From Vanilla planifolia (taxonomy: Eukaryota > Streptophyta > Magnoliopsida > Asparagales > Orchidaceae): a DNA stretch of 64,000 bases. Below the pieces are notes generated by a model. It had not been told where the DNA came from. It was given only the letters and a program-made list of their open reading frames with translations, and made no database searches. The position numbers were made by a program, and so were the translations under genes. Position 1 is the stretch's first letter, and every line of letters starts with the position of its first letter. The stretch spans positions 613,001 through 677,000 of the forward strand of contig JAIUJO010000163.1 of the NCBI GenBank assembly GCA_023846275.1, in the 5' to 3' direction. Of this stretch, positions 1 to 11,400 are shown one piece after another.

Positions 1-1574
1 ACATTAATTAATTAATTTTCTTAGTAGCTGAGCTCAATTTACTTATTATCTACTTGTGGAAATTGGATAACTCATATTTCAATATGTAGCTCAAATAACA
101 AATGTTTGCTTACATAAAAGGATTTTAAGAAGATTAGAGTATCAAGACTATGATGCTTTTTATTTGTTACCATGTATAACTTGATAATGTTGGTATTGTG
201 CTTTGATTGTTTAGTTGTTGATAAAAGAAATATGAATTTATTTTTGTATCATAAAAGTCATGTGAACATTGTTGAACTAACGGTGGCATGTGAGGAAAGT
301 GAACATGCTTTTCGTAATTATGTAAGTTATGAATTCTAGATATACAATTTGAAAGAATTTAAGTTGGAACTTAGTGAGATATAAATGTTCATACATATCA
401 AGCCCTTAGGTGATTTGTTGGAAATTAAGGAAGCAATTAATGGTGATTAAAAAATAGAGATTTACAAAAAAAAGAACTTTGAGAAAATGTTATTTTATTA
501 TTCATTGTTATTAATGTATTTTGAAATACAGATTTGCTTATGACAATATCTGATTCTTTTTAACAAATGATTAACTATTCAAATCCTTCACATGCTCACA
601 TTATTCTTTGGTATGATTAAACATTGTTCTTAGGTATGATTAACCTTTTTGGCTGAATATAAAGGGATGAAAATCTAGTGTTAAAACTTAGGAGTGCATA
701 AGCTAGACTTTAGGGGGAGTTAACAAGATTAGTTAATTGTACCCTTGGTCATTCTTTGTTAAATCATTCAATAGTTTGTATTAAAGAACTAGTTTCTATT
801 GATAGAGACTAGAATGTTGTTTTCACGTATTGATAGATTTTTAGAGTTGTTAGTCGATATCATTCTGTTGAAGTCACAAATAATTTTTATAAGAGAATTA
901 TTTGTCTATATTGATCAAATCAATAACATATATTTTACTAATTATGAATTAAGTGTCATTCTTACAATTTATAGAATAATATCCATGGTTTTGTTGAATA
1001 TCATTTTACATTTTTGAACTTAAATGAAGGAGAAGCCCTTATAAGTTGTTTAATCTTATGGCCGTGTTTTATTTGAGTTTTCATAGGAATTACTAAAAAT
1101 ATAAATTGGGTAATGGTGTTTAATATCAACAATATTATTAAGCTGAACATGGATAGAATGCATGACCATTAATCAGTATTGTTATATTTGTGTACAATTA
1201 CAAATATGTTTTTTATAAAGTTTAATAATTATCATTAAGTTGTGCATAAAAATCAATAAATAATTTTTGTTCATGATATTTTTTTAATAAAGGTTGTCAT
1301 AACTTCTACACTTATGATTTTGAGGAATAATTATACACAAATATTATTGTTGTGTTAGCCCCTTGTTTGTATCTTCTACATTTGTTTTATCTTTTGGAGC
1401 ATGACAAAATAGGAAAACGATATGGGTCATATTAAAAACATTAATTGCACCATAGGTTTGTGGAATAATTATATGAATTTCATATATTAAGGAGCAACAA
1501 GAATATAGGAAGAGCATATGTATGCTTGCTCGATTTATATGTTTTAATTTCATCATTTTGTCATTGGTTTTGTA
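1..1574. other. AT-rich intergenic DNA, possible decayed copia 3' internal region
   Basis: No gene is recognisable. The 72-codon frame at 799-1017 has no family resemblance I can defend. A purine run followed by a short spacer and 'ttgtacccttggtcatt' at about 713-750 resembles the sequence at 1585-1612, so two polypurine-tract/LTR-start-like sites may lie in tandem here. If the latter is a copia 3' LTR edge, this stretch would be the end of that element's internal region, but no RNase H or integrase motif could be read with confidence. Confidence 0.25.
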
Positions 1575-2560
1575 ATCATCAAAAGAGGGAGATTGTTGTA
1601 CCCATAGTCATGAAACCACTTATTTAATGACAAAAAAGCCAATATGTTAGTTTCTCTAGAAAATTCCTTGGGTACTTTCATGTCATGCATCTAAAGCTCT
1701 TATGAGATCAATCAATTGGAGAGCTTTGACCAGATAACTCTTGAAGCAATTCACAAGTTCAGTAATGTCAAGCAATGTTCATGCTTATGCTTTAGTTATG
1801 GCTTATTTGGAATATCAAGCAGTCGTTTATCAAACTTTTGGTGGAGTAGCTAACTTTCAAGAGTGAGTCTTAGACACATCTATTGTTCTCTTAGTTTATC
1901 CAATCACTTGTTTACATGTGGCACATTTAGGTTGTATAACATTATTCATCCACATGCATTGTTATAGATTTATTATTCATTATTATTTTAGTGCTTACAA
2001 AAATATATTTTTATTTTAATATCTTTAAAAATACTTTAAAAACAATAAAAATATTAAATATATAAAAAATAGTTTTAAGAAAAAATAATGCCTAAAAAAC
2101 AAATTCATGGCCTAGCTCATGGTTCCAAGGAGGTGGCCCGAAGTGTTAGGAAATGGTCCGAAGTGTTTGGAAAACATTATGAGGAGCCCTAAGTAAGGCA
2201 GCAAAGTCAAACTGGTTAGTTTAGGCTTAAGGTTTGGTTAGAACCTTAGAGGCTTATGTTAAATCAACTAGGAAATAATTCTTGGAGGTCAAGTTGAAGT
2301 TATGAAGTGGCAAGTTCTTGGATTGAGTTAGGTTGGACTCATACACATATAAGCATTAACTTGGGTCATGACCCCCCATAGGCACAGGAGGAAACCAACC
2401 CAATTTGGCTAACTTATATGCTGAGAGCAAGTATTATAAATGCCAAACATTACGTATAAGTTTGCAATGAAATATTAAAAATCATCGCTATATGCTTCTA
2501 TATGTCAAACAACCACTTCTATTAGTGGTTGATTTTATCTAATCATTATCTAACAGGCCT
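1575..2560 (+). mobile_element. Candidate Ty1/copia polypurine tract and 3' LTR
   Basis: The sequence 'atcatcaaaagagggagattg' at about 1576-1596 resembles the junction between internal region and 3' LTR in many plant Ty1/copia elements, where a purine run ending in GGGAGA is followed by TTGTTG. On this reading the LTR would start with TGTTGTACCC at about 1595. The following kilobase is less AT-rich between 2090 and 2560. It contains a TATA-like 'tattataaatgcc' near 2432-2444, as an LTR promoter would. I could not find a matching second LTR, a terminal CA or target-site duplications, so the right end is arbitrary and the call is an inference. Confidence 0.35.
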
Positions 2561-4600
2561 GATCGAATGGATGAGTCAATTCTATTAATTTGAATAGTAA
2601 TTTTTATCTTACCATCTACCCATAAAACATGATCAAATGGTTAAGGTCATGTTCACATTTATGAACGGTGCATATGACCTAGCCATTCATCTATAAAATG
2701 GGATAGGATGGCTATGATCATCTAGACCTTTATGAATAATGCTCTCATGCATTGGGATTACATCTTGACCCTTTATTTAGCATTGTCATCAAGTAGCATT
2801 TTTTGTTTGGCTAGATAATGCGTCAATCATTGTTCCAGATCATAATTAGTATTCCAAAAAGCCATTTACATTTGTTTATAACTCTAAAATTTTAATGGCT
2901 ATTTTAGTTGACCATTCTAGCCCCTAAAAAAATTTAGCATGAGTTTAAATTTTTCTAATATGAGTAGAGGAGCATGAAGAACTTGAGATAGATTATTTAA
3001 CCTTATTATATGATTTTTTTAGAAGAGAAGAAGCAAAATTAAAAATCACAATGTAATTTTCATGCCGTAATTGCAGCCATGTTTATTACTAATTTTTCCT
3101 TTTTCTTTGTTTAAAATTGTCTTTAATTACACGTCTTACTATTGACTTATTTAAAATTAATTATTACTTTTTGTTCCTTTTTTATGTTTTTATAAATTTT
3201 TATGTTAGTGGAACATCATTGTTCATTCCATGTTTCTTAAAAACATTAAATGATAATGATAAATATTTTCAATTTAATATTTCAAACATATGCCTTTTAG
3301 ATTCTTTTTCCAAATTTTTCATTTGTGCACTCATATTCTAATATCATATTCCATAAACTTGTGCCATACATGCTTTCACAATTGAGTAATGAAACATTAT
3401 GATTAATTATTATTTTGTATCATTCTTTAATATTTTAATCTGTTATAATTGAAATTGAGTCAATGAACCCCTACCTATTGTTGTAAAACTGTTTGGGTTG
3501 TAATGGTTACCTCTGCCTTCTATGGCTAAAGAGAATTATTTTGATAGTGGAATCAAATAGTATTGAACTGGGTGGATGTCACCACATGTGAGGTCGAATC
3601 ACTTAAAAGTCCTTTTTTATTTATTTTTGTTTATTTATTATTGAATTTATGATATTTTTGATAATATTTAATTAACAATATTTTTGAATTAAAATTTCAT
3701 AGTTATTTTTATTAAAAAGTATATAATTAAAAAATTAAACCACAAAATGTATATTTTTTTCATATTTTTATCTAAAAGTTTTTTTCAAACAATGATTTTA
3801 TAACTTCAAAATTTCAATTTAAGAAAGGTTTTCAAAATAATAAAATGTTTAATAGAAAAGAAGAAAAAAGAAAAAAAAAAGAAAATATTAACCACCCTAT
3901 TGTGCATTAGTAGGGCAAAGATTACATTATGAACAAGTCATAGAATATAAGACAGATCTCAATTTTCTTTATTTATGTTGTAGAGTAAATCATTTAGTAA
4001 GGATCGAATATATGATATACTTTATCAAGTCATGATTTTTTGTTCTAACAGTTCTAAAGTTATGGAAAAAACATTCATATCATCCTTTACCTAGTTAAGG
4101 TTCTATTCATGTGACTTATCTTAAGTTACTTTGGAAAAGCTAAAGAATTAAAGCTTGTGTTCATAACAAAGCACTAAAGTTTTAATCTTAAATGTGACAC
4201 TATTACATAGCTTAAGTTTCATCATATGTCATTTCAGTAATGGACTTCAATAGGAAAATTGTGCTTCATCTTCTTCAAGGTTTTTAATCATCCTACATAC
4301 TATTGTTGGCAATGTCTCCACCTCTACATCTCATTTTTGGCTATCAAACTCTTAGCAAGGCTTTATTAAGTCATCAAAAGCAAGTTCTTCATTACTTATA
4401 TGACTAGTTCAATCGAATTTTAAAACATATGTCATCAAAAGACTTTAAATAATTTATAACTTAAATGATTTTTGTCATAAATCTATAATTGGCCCTCCAC
4501 TCATCTTCATGCATTAAATGGATTGATATACATTTCATGGCTAAAGATATGCATGGTTTAATGCTACCATCACAACTTCAGCATTTAAAATTGAAAAAAA
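2561..4600. other. Unassigned AT-rich DNA
   Basis: Nothing recognisable on either strand. The 74-codon frame at 3117-3341 is hydrophobic because the plus strand is T-rich, and it is most likely chance. The segment 3600-3890 is strongly AT-rich and ends in an A/G-only run. Confidence 0.5.
3854..3886. repeat. Polypurine low-complexity tract
   Basis: About 33 consecutive A/G bases, mostly A with isolated G. Simple low-complexity sequence with no associated gene. Confidence 0.7.
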
Positions 4601-5997
4601 TTGATTAAATTGTATGCTTTCTTATAAATATATCAAGCATTACAAATTTGAAAACGTTTTTAATTTTGGCAAATAATAAAACATTCTAATTTGAATAGGA
4701 AATTTTAAGGAAAGGGCATGCCTTTGATCATCCTTAAAAATACAACATAGAATTCTATGAAATAAAGAAGGGGTGTCACTCCCCAAGAGGAATACATAAT
4801 ACGAATCTATTAAATAGCTCTGTCCATTTGCAAAGTGCTCACTACAGAACTCCGAAGAGGTCACTCATTCCTCAAAATTATTCCATTACAACATAGGTAA
4901 CCTCCTAAGCAGACTCAACTTTTTATAATTGAAAAATCTTTGTTACTTATTGATATATACACAACAGGTTTGGAACATATCTCACCAAATTAAATACATG
5001 GAAGAAATCATTAATCATTACCAATTATTCTAGCAACTAAAGCTAGTGTTTTGTTTTGACCCCACCCTCTTTAGAATTTTATACCACTAAATATACCTAT
5101 TTATAACTTTGAGGCATTTCCAAATGTGATCAATCTACACATTGAACTTACTTTAATGAATATTGAAAATCCATTAGCAAATCTAATTTTCCTGTGCTTT
5201 CCATCAAAGTATTTCTTTTGGTGGTCCTAAACTACACAACCTATTTTGTAGTTGAGAAATCTCCTTAATATTCTTCTGAATAACATCTTCTTGGGATCAT
5301 CCTTCTCATGTGCAACCATGTTCTACAACACCAGCAATACAATGCATCATATGGTTCCATGTCCACCACTAATTGATAGTTGTTATGGTAAAAACATTCA
5401 ACCAATAGCAGCAACTGGCACAAATTTCTGGAATATGATCATGTACATAGTTTTATAAGGTCCTCTACATTCTAAATCATCCTCTAAAATTGTTCATTCA
5501 TCTAAAAGAGTATGTTTTGCTAAACTGAAGAGTTATTCACAAATCTTTTTGGAAATCATTTTAGAATTATGTTTTGACTTATATTTATCTATCAAAAATG
5601 ATAATTGTACGAAATCTACAAAGTCTAACAATCTACTATGCAAATAGCTTTGCCAATCTACTAGTTGAATCCTTCTTCCTAATAGCCTTACATTATGTTC
5701 ATTTATTTTATTAATACATGATCACGAAAATCACAGCAAAGAATTTCTAGTCCTTATAAAACATTATACAAAGTACATTGCGATTTTATCCCATATACGT
5801 TAAGGTATTGCCAAATTATAAAGCAAACCATTAGGCTTCTAATTGTTTTCTTTATTCGCTCATAAATCATGATGTTTTAAATATAGTAGGCTACATCTAT
5901 CATTAAACATCTCTACAGAATATTTGTGTTATGATTTTTTTACATCTTATTCCAACAAAAGTGAACAACTAACCTTTTATCAAGTTACTTTCTTAAC

Positions 5998-6250
5998 AGT
6001 CTCTCTATACTATCAATGTTATGGAATACAACTCTATTATCATTTGGTCAAAATGGTGTGCCTCAGCACAAAAGTATTTCGATAACTACAATAAAGTATG
6101 AAAATCCCTTTATATAATAGTGAGAGTTCCCAATGAAGAATCCCAAACAAATCCATCCAATTATCATGAATGTGAAAAGTACTATCTAGAACCATTAATG
6201 ACTACAATATCGACTGAGACCATACTCTACAAAAATCCATCACAAACTCT
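5998..6250 (-). pseudogene. Ty3/gypsy integrase catalytic core relic (element 1)
   Basis: On the minus strand, three pieces of the retroviral-type integrase core can be followed across frame shifts. The first is VMDF, equivalent to the MDF that opens the core. Next comes 'VVINGSR' plus a stop and 'YFSHS', at the place of VVDRLTKSAHF. Last is an 'RDFHTLL' stretch at the place of SDRDxxFxSxFW. Downstream 'AEAHHFDQM' corresponds to the AFHPQTDGQ segment. The first catalytic aspartate has become asparagine, and stops interrupt the frame. In a living element this enzyme would insert the cDNA into the chromosome. It lies after the RNase H relic, as expected for gypsy. Confidence 0.65.
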
Positions 6251-6454
6251 TTGCTTAGTCAGCTCTTCATTCAAAAACCAATGAGCTACACTTCTATTTG
6301 AAGTATCTACCATTCTATTTTCTTTTCCCTCATTGTCATTCATGTCCAAGTAAAAATAATTTATGAGCTCCAACTAATGTCATTACCATAGGTCAAGCTC
6401 CATATATGGAGTAATCCTGAGGCATTTATCATCATTATGAAGATTTGCCTACAT

Positions 6455-6550
6455 TTGATATAAGCAATGATTCTAAATGTTGAGCCTAAATAAAACAACT
6501 ACAAACTATAGGTCAAGCATTGGGAAATTGAGTTCATGCTTGCATAACAA
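6455..6550 (-). pseudogene. Ty3/gypsy RNase H C-terminal relic (element 1)
   Basis: The minus strand reads 'KHELNFPMLDL', a stop, 'FVVVLFRLNI', a stop, then 'NHCLY'. This aligns by spacing with the family segment [26 protein letters not shown] at the end of the gypsy RNase H domain. In a live element this domain degrades the RNA strand of the RNA/DNA hybrid. Only the C-terminal third is readable; the N-terminal part with the first catalytic aspartate could not be found between here and the RT relic. It sits between RT and integrase, as expected. Confidence 0.6.
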
Positions 6551-6848
6551 ATCGAAGTCAATGGCTACTATTGAACATTTCTACAAATGTACTACACCAA
6601 AACAAATGTGATGTATTAATCAACATCTTTTTAAGGCCAATCCTACTTGAGGATAATCTCTTAGAACCTTTGCTCACATTGATCTAATTAAGAAAAAGCT
6701 ACACCAACTTTCTTAGTTGAGTTAACTATGCATTAAACATTAAGAAGTTAGACACAAAGTTGTTGTAGTACTATAATAGAGCTTAGAAAAAAAATGGATT
6801 TTTTTTCTTTATAACCCTTCTTTCTCACTTATATCATGAACCTTACTA

Positions 6849-7475
6849 GGTTGTATTGAAACTCCTTTGACATTAACAACATGACCATGGATAGCTATTT
6901 GATCCAACATAAAGGAGCACTAAGTACATTCTACAAATAACTACTTGCTCCATAGCAACTCCAAAGCAGTCTAACAATTCTATATATGATGAGCTTCACT
7001 CCAACAATACCCAAAATGTAATTGATTAAAACATTTGTTAAACAGTCAAGGTATGGCTAAAAATTATGTTAATAAGATTCATAAATAATATGGCTATGAA
7101 CTCATAACATTTGTTTCATAAGTGAAATATTTCTTGGGTAGATCCACCTCTAAAATTGACGTGTTGATATCTTGATCCAAGATCTATCTTAAAGAATGTT
7201 GTAGCACCTCAAAGCTGATCTAACAAGTCATATATCTTACTAAAGGCTATCAATTCTAGTATGTCACAATTTTACGATCCTGGTGATTCACATATAAATG
7301 TAGACTACTATCTTTCATTTTAATAAGGGTTACCAAAGAGAAATATTGGTCCTAATAAACCATATGTTTGTTAAGTTCTACAACTAAACCTTTGTTCCTA
7401 TCACTCTATTAGGGCCATCCAAAAAGATTGCTTGGCAATAGGGTAGTTCTTAGCACTAGGTCAATACCAAACACA
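6849..7475 (-). pseudogene. Ty3/gypsy reverse transcriptase relic (element 1)
   Basis: The minus strand carries the plant gypsy RT signature blocks in order. They are 'KMKDSSLHLYVNHQD' (family KKDGSLRLCVDYR), 'DLLDQL' then a stop and 'GATTFFKIDLGSRYQHV' (family DLLDQLKGA-VFSKIDLRSGYHQ), and 'YEFIAILF' (family YEFVVMPFGL). They continue with a decayed catalytic box reading 'FNQLHFGYCWSEAHHI' where FIDDILVYS-EEHxxHL is expected, and finish with 'CSFMLDQIAIHGHVV'. Both aspartates of the catalytic DD pair are lost, and several frame shifts and stops are present. The region just upstream (toward 7475) also fits the pre-RT linker ('FGIDLVLRTTLLPSN'). Confidence 0.85.
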
Positions 7476-8073
7476 ACCTTGTCATCAAACAACAATCTTA
7501 ACAAATCTTTTTGATAACTATGTGTATTCAATATATCATACATGTTAAGGCTCCATTCTATGCATCTTCCTTTCTTAGCCACACTAAATACCTTCTATAT
7601 AGTAAACCTAAAGTTTATATTGCAAAAAGAATGAGAATCTATCATTTTATTACAAAGAAGACTATGCTAATATAGTTTGGCACCTTCATGGAAAAGGCCA
7701 CTTTCTTTATAATCTATCACCAAGCTATGTTGAGTCATCTTGACCATACTTTGAGATAATTTGATCCTAAATGTTGGACTTGGATAAGCTCATTCTTAAC
7801 ACTCCAACAAAAAAACATTTGTCTCTTTGAACCCTAATCCAAACTTGAACCTCATCATTTGAAGTTACATTCACCATCAGAGTTGATTATAGTAATTTTT
7901 ATTACACACAATCCTCTACCAATATCGCACAAGAAAAAAAAAAGAATTTTAAGCCCTAGTTTCATGAAGGAAAACAAAAGTAACTCGACAAAATATGACA
8001 ATATAAGTCATTGCATTTGAGTACAAATATCATTGGCTAATACCTTAAAACTTCAACTAAACAACCAAGGCCC

Positions 8074-8352
8074 TTAATAGTCATCCATCTCTAAAAAAAT
8101 TATCTTTTTGTGGTTGAAATTTAAAAAGACAGTCAAATCACCCGAAATAATAGGAACCACCAGACCTCTTAGAACAGTAGTGACAACGTATGCTGACCAT
8201 TTAATTTGCTCTATTTGTACCTCACTTACCAGTGTTGGAACAAGTATAGTGTAATCAAAAATGTAAAATCTCATATACCTCATTTTACCATGGAACATAC
8301 CAATCATTTTTTTCTTAAAAAAATCAAAATATCTCAATGTCTTATTAACCAC
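8074..8352 (-). pseudogene. Open remnant between gag and RT of element 1 (protease zone?)
   Basis: A 92-codon ATG-to-stop frame on the minus strand, lying where the zinc knuckle and aspartic protease would fall in a gypsy element. I see no CCHC motif and no D-S/T-G protease triad that I would defend; the nearest is 'SGDLT' without the preceding aspartate. Its strand and position agree with the gag relic at 8388-8520 and the RT at 6849-7475, so it is probably a surviving open piece of the same polyprotein. A chance frame is possible. Confidence 0.3.
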
Positions 8353-8387
8353 TCCTAATGTTAGAGCTTTCCAACTAAACTATATTC

Positions 8388-8520
8388 GCTACTTTTACCA
8401 AATCCTTATACAAAGCAAATTCATTGACTACCATGTGCTTCTCAAGAGAAGGTTAGAGTGCCTTCATGAAAAGCTGATATCTATGCTCCCTTATAACGTC
8501 TTCTTTCATATCATGTCATG
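8388..8520 (-). pseudogene. Ty3/gypsy gag capsid C-terminal relic (element 1)
   Basis: The minus strand reads 'DMKEDVIREHRYQLFMKAL', one stop, then 'PSLEKHMVVNEFALYKDLV'. This resembles the end of the plant gypsy capsid (retrotransposon gag domain), where the pattern is a FL-GL-P-L sequence followed by a short helix of the form F-T-xx-ELV-xA. It is about 900 bp upstream of the RT relic in the direction of transcription, which fits gag-pro-RT spacing. Identification rests on pattern and position. Confidence 0.5.
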
Positions 8521-9328
8521 TTTATGAATTTCGGGGTAGAACAAGCTATTATCATCGACCACTAATTGAGATATGTAACCTGTCTTGGAATTATAGCATT
8601 ACTATTCTTTGCAACATAAAACCCTAGAAATTTATCATCAATGTTTTTCCAATGAATCATGCGATTCATAGTATCCTTGAACATGGTTTGGTGCTAACCT
8701 CACGACCATGTTGTGGCCTGAACGTTAAAGATTATGATTGTAATTGTGAACCATCTCTTATCTAGGGTAAAAAAACATGGGTGAGCTAATCATATTTCAT
8801 TGTTTGGCCTAGAGCACAAACAAAGGCAATTGGCCTTAAACTAATAAAAGCCCTGCAATAACCATTCTACTCGAGACTTTGCCATCTTCTTATTGTCTTT
8901 GCCTTAGGTTGTTGTTGTACCTTGAGGACTACTTAGACATGTGCATTACCTACTAAGCTATATGCTCACTATTCTATGAACCGTCATTATCCTCAACTCA
9001 AGAAATACGATACAAACATTATGTAATACTGGTTGGAAAAATCATTAAAATAATATAACTAAATAACATAATTCTATGACCCAATCTACTACCCTAAATG
9101 GTCCTGAACCTAATATTCCTATGAATGTGTTTGAATCTAAACTAGGTTCTCATGCCATCTCCAATTAATTTACATAACTAGCCACTTTCAACACTTCATG
9201 CTTAATGTTAAGAATGAGGGTAGAGATCTCCCAATCAAATCATCATGTGCATTGTCTGTGTCACACCAAAAGAAACAAATCTCTTTATCAATTGGTCAAT
9301 GCAACTAGTTTAGAAACTTGCTAACCAG

Positions 9329-9350
9329 AGCCTAAGATAACTTGTTGGCG
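9329..9350 (-). promoter_or_regulatory. Possible primer-binding site and 5' LTR edge of element 1
   Basis: The plus strand reads 'gcctaagataacttgttggcg'. The reverse complement of a tRNA-iMet primer-binding site is GCTCTGATACCA. Allowing one inserted base, about 8 of 11 positions agree, and a TG dinucleotide (TGTTGGCG) follows two bases later, as an LTR edge would. It is about 0.8 kb upstream of the gag relic, which is the right place. The match is weak and no partner LTR was found. Confidence 0.3.
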
Positions 9351-11400
9351 TTTATTAACAAGTACATTGTACATGCAAGAAACCTACAAATAACTTGCAT
9401 TGCATTGACTTACAATCAATGTATGAAACATGCTAAATTAAACCATGCAATTAATGCATAATAATGTATAATAAACCTTTACTATATTCCATGATGACAA
9501 AGACATATAATGTTAGTTTCATTAATAGAATAGTCCCACTACATACAAAAAATTTTAGGGAATGAATTATTGAAAGCCAAAATTGTTGTGGTCATGCAAC
9601 CTGCCTGCCAAACTTTGTCATCAAGGAAAGTATCTAATTATTTGGAACAATATGTAATAGTAGTTGTTGAGATAGAAAGCTCAATAAAAAATTCCCAAGG
9701 TATGTTATAATGGTATTTAGTTGTGAAATGAATATAGTAGATTGGCATATAATGCATTATAACAAAGTTTCATGTAAAGTAATATGGAGTGTCACAATAA
9801 TTGGTGTTACCTTACCAAGTTGGGACAAAGATAACTAAGATGACAAATAGTAAAAATACACTTCTTACATAAAATTGAGAACCTTAGCAATTAAAAAAAT
9901 ATAAGGGCATTTCCAATCCTTGGAATAACAATATTTACTAATGTAGTAGTTCTTGTGTCTAATACCGAACTAATAGTCTAAGACACAACCATCATATAAA
10001 TAAGCACATCCATAATTCTATGAGAGTACTAAGAAACGTTTCGCAGTTCCATTGTCCTTAGGGATGTCCTAAATTGTGTGGTGCATATGATGTTCTTCAT
10101 GATGTCCTAAACAACATAGCTTTTCATTGTTCTTAGGAGCTTGAGCTCTCTACTACCTTAATTTACAATATTATGCTTCCTTACTCTAGCAGCAATACAT
10201 AATTCGCATTGAGCATCTCTTTTCTAAGTCCTTTACAATGTTATTATTAAGTTTCTACTAAAGTTGAGAACTAGTTAGACTCCTTTCAACACCACTTTAG
10301 GCACGTCCATCTTTTACATTAAGGTTGGCTGAAAGCTTCTTATTCCTTAGCTATAATATATTAACTTAACTTAGGTCTCCAATAAAGATAACTACAATCT
10401 AACCAAGTGGCAGGTCTATTAGTCAACTTTTTTAAGATATTTTTAGATTTTTGAAAGCAAAAACCCACTTATTTAAGGTTTCTTGTGTTTCATTTAAGCC
10501 TTAACCATGCAATCCAAACAATAAAGTTTTCTTCAAAACCTTAACTAGCCTATCTATTATTATCTTAGACATCCTTCTAAATCTCAAAATACTTATTGTA
10601 GGTATCTTATGATTTTCTTAAAACATTGTTATCATTCATAGATACCTTATAATTGTTCTAAACTCTAAATTCCTTAATGATATTTATCATAGCTTCCTAG
10701 ATTCCTAATCTGTTGTTAGCCATTAACCAATTAAGCTAACACTTGCCATTACCATTTTACTATGATCTCTATTGGGTCACTCTAAGCCCTATATCATTAT
10801 TTAGGTTTTTTGGCTTAAGCACTATGAGCATTAAAATGTCAACTCGTGGTCTGAGCCTTATCTTGGTTAAAACCAACACCTTTCCTATGGCCTTATTCAA
10901 CTGTTCTCTAAATAATAAAGACCATTTAGCATAAAACTAAATAGTACCTTAAGTTGAAGCCCTTCTCTAAACTATCATTAATTGCTCACCAAGTGCTATA
11001 AATTTATGTCCCTAACATTAATTAACACCTTAAGGATCATATAGAGAAAGTAAAATCATAAACCATAAAATATGCAATAAGTTGAGATTGTCATCATTCT
11101 CTTTAATTTTGTATTCATAATTTCCCTTCACTTTGTAGGGCGACTCATGGGTGTAAACAAATTTAAAGACTAACCTTTGTGTTTAATTTTTATGAATAAA
11201 AAATTACATTTGCTCTTAGTCTTGTCTCATAAAATTACTTAAAGCTTGTGTAAATTTCAACTTAGTTTTCATCATTAAGGCATGGTGCACTCATGATTTC
11301 ATATTAAGTACAACATCCTTGGAAAATCACATTTCTTTTATAAAATAATTGTTCTATATTTACCACGACAATGTCCAAGGAATTTCCTCCAAATTATTTA
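9343..11400 (-). other. Unassigned DNA, possible 5' LTR of element 1
   Basis: If the primer-binding site at 9329-9342 is real, the LTR of element 1 should begin here and continue to higher coordinates. The stretch 10000-11050 is somewhat less AT-rich than its surroundings and rich in 'ctaagccttaac'-type words, as plant gypsy LTRs often are. No second copy was found to define its ends. The 63-codon frame at 10743-10934 has no recognisable product. Confidence 0.25.

Larger units (their letters stand above)
5000..9342 (-). mobile_element. Decayed Ty3/gypsy (chromovirus-like) retrotransposon, element 1
   Basis: Read on the minus strand, fragments of a gypsy polyprotein follow one another in the canonical order. 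These are the gag capsid end (8388-8520), an unassigned stretch where protease belongs, reverse transcriptase (7475-6849), RNase H (6550-6455) and integrase core (6250-5998). Every segment has stop codons and frame changes, so nothing is translatable. The order pol = RT-RH-INT separates Ty3/gypsy from Ty1/copia, in which integrase precedes RT. RT wording such as 'HGHVVNVKGV' matches the plant chromovirus style. The 5' edge is set by a possible primer-binding site near 9330; the 3' edge is arbitrary because no second LTR was found. Confidence 0.8.
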
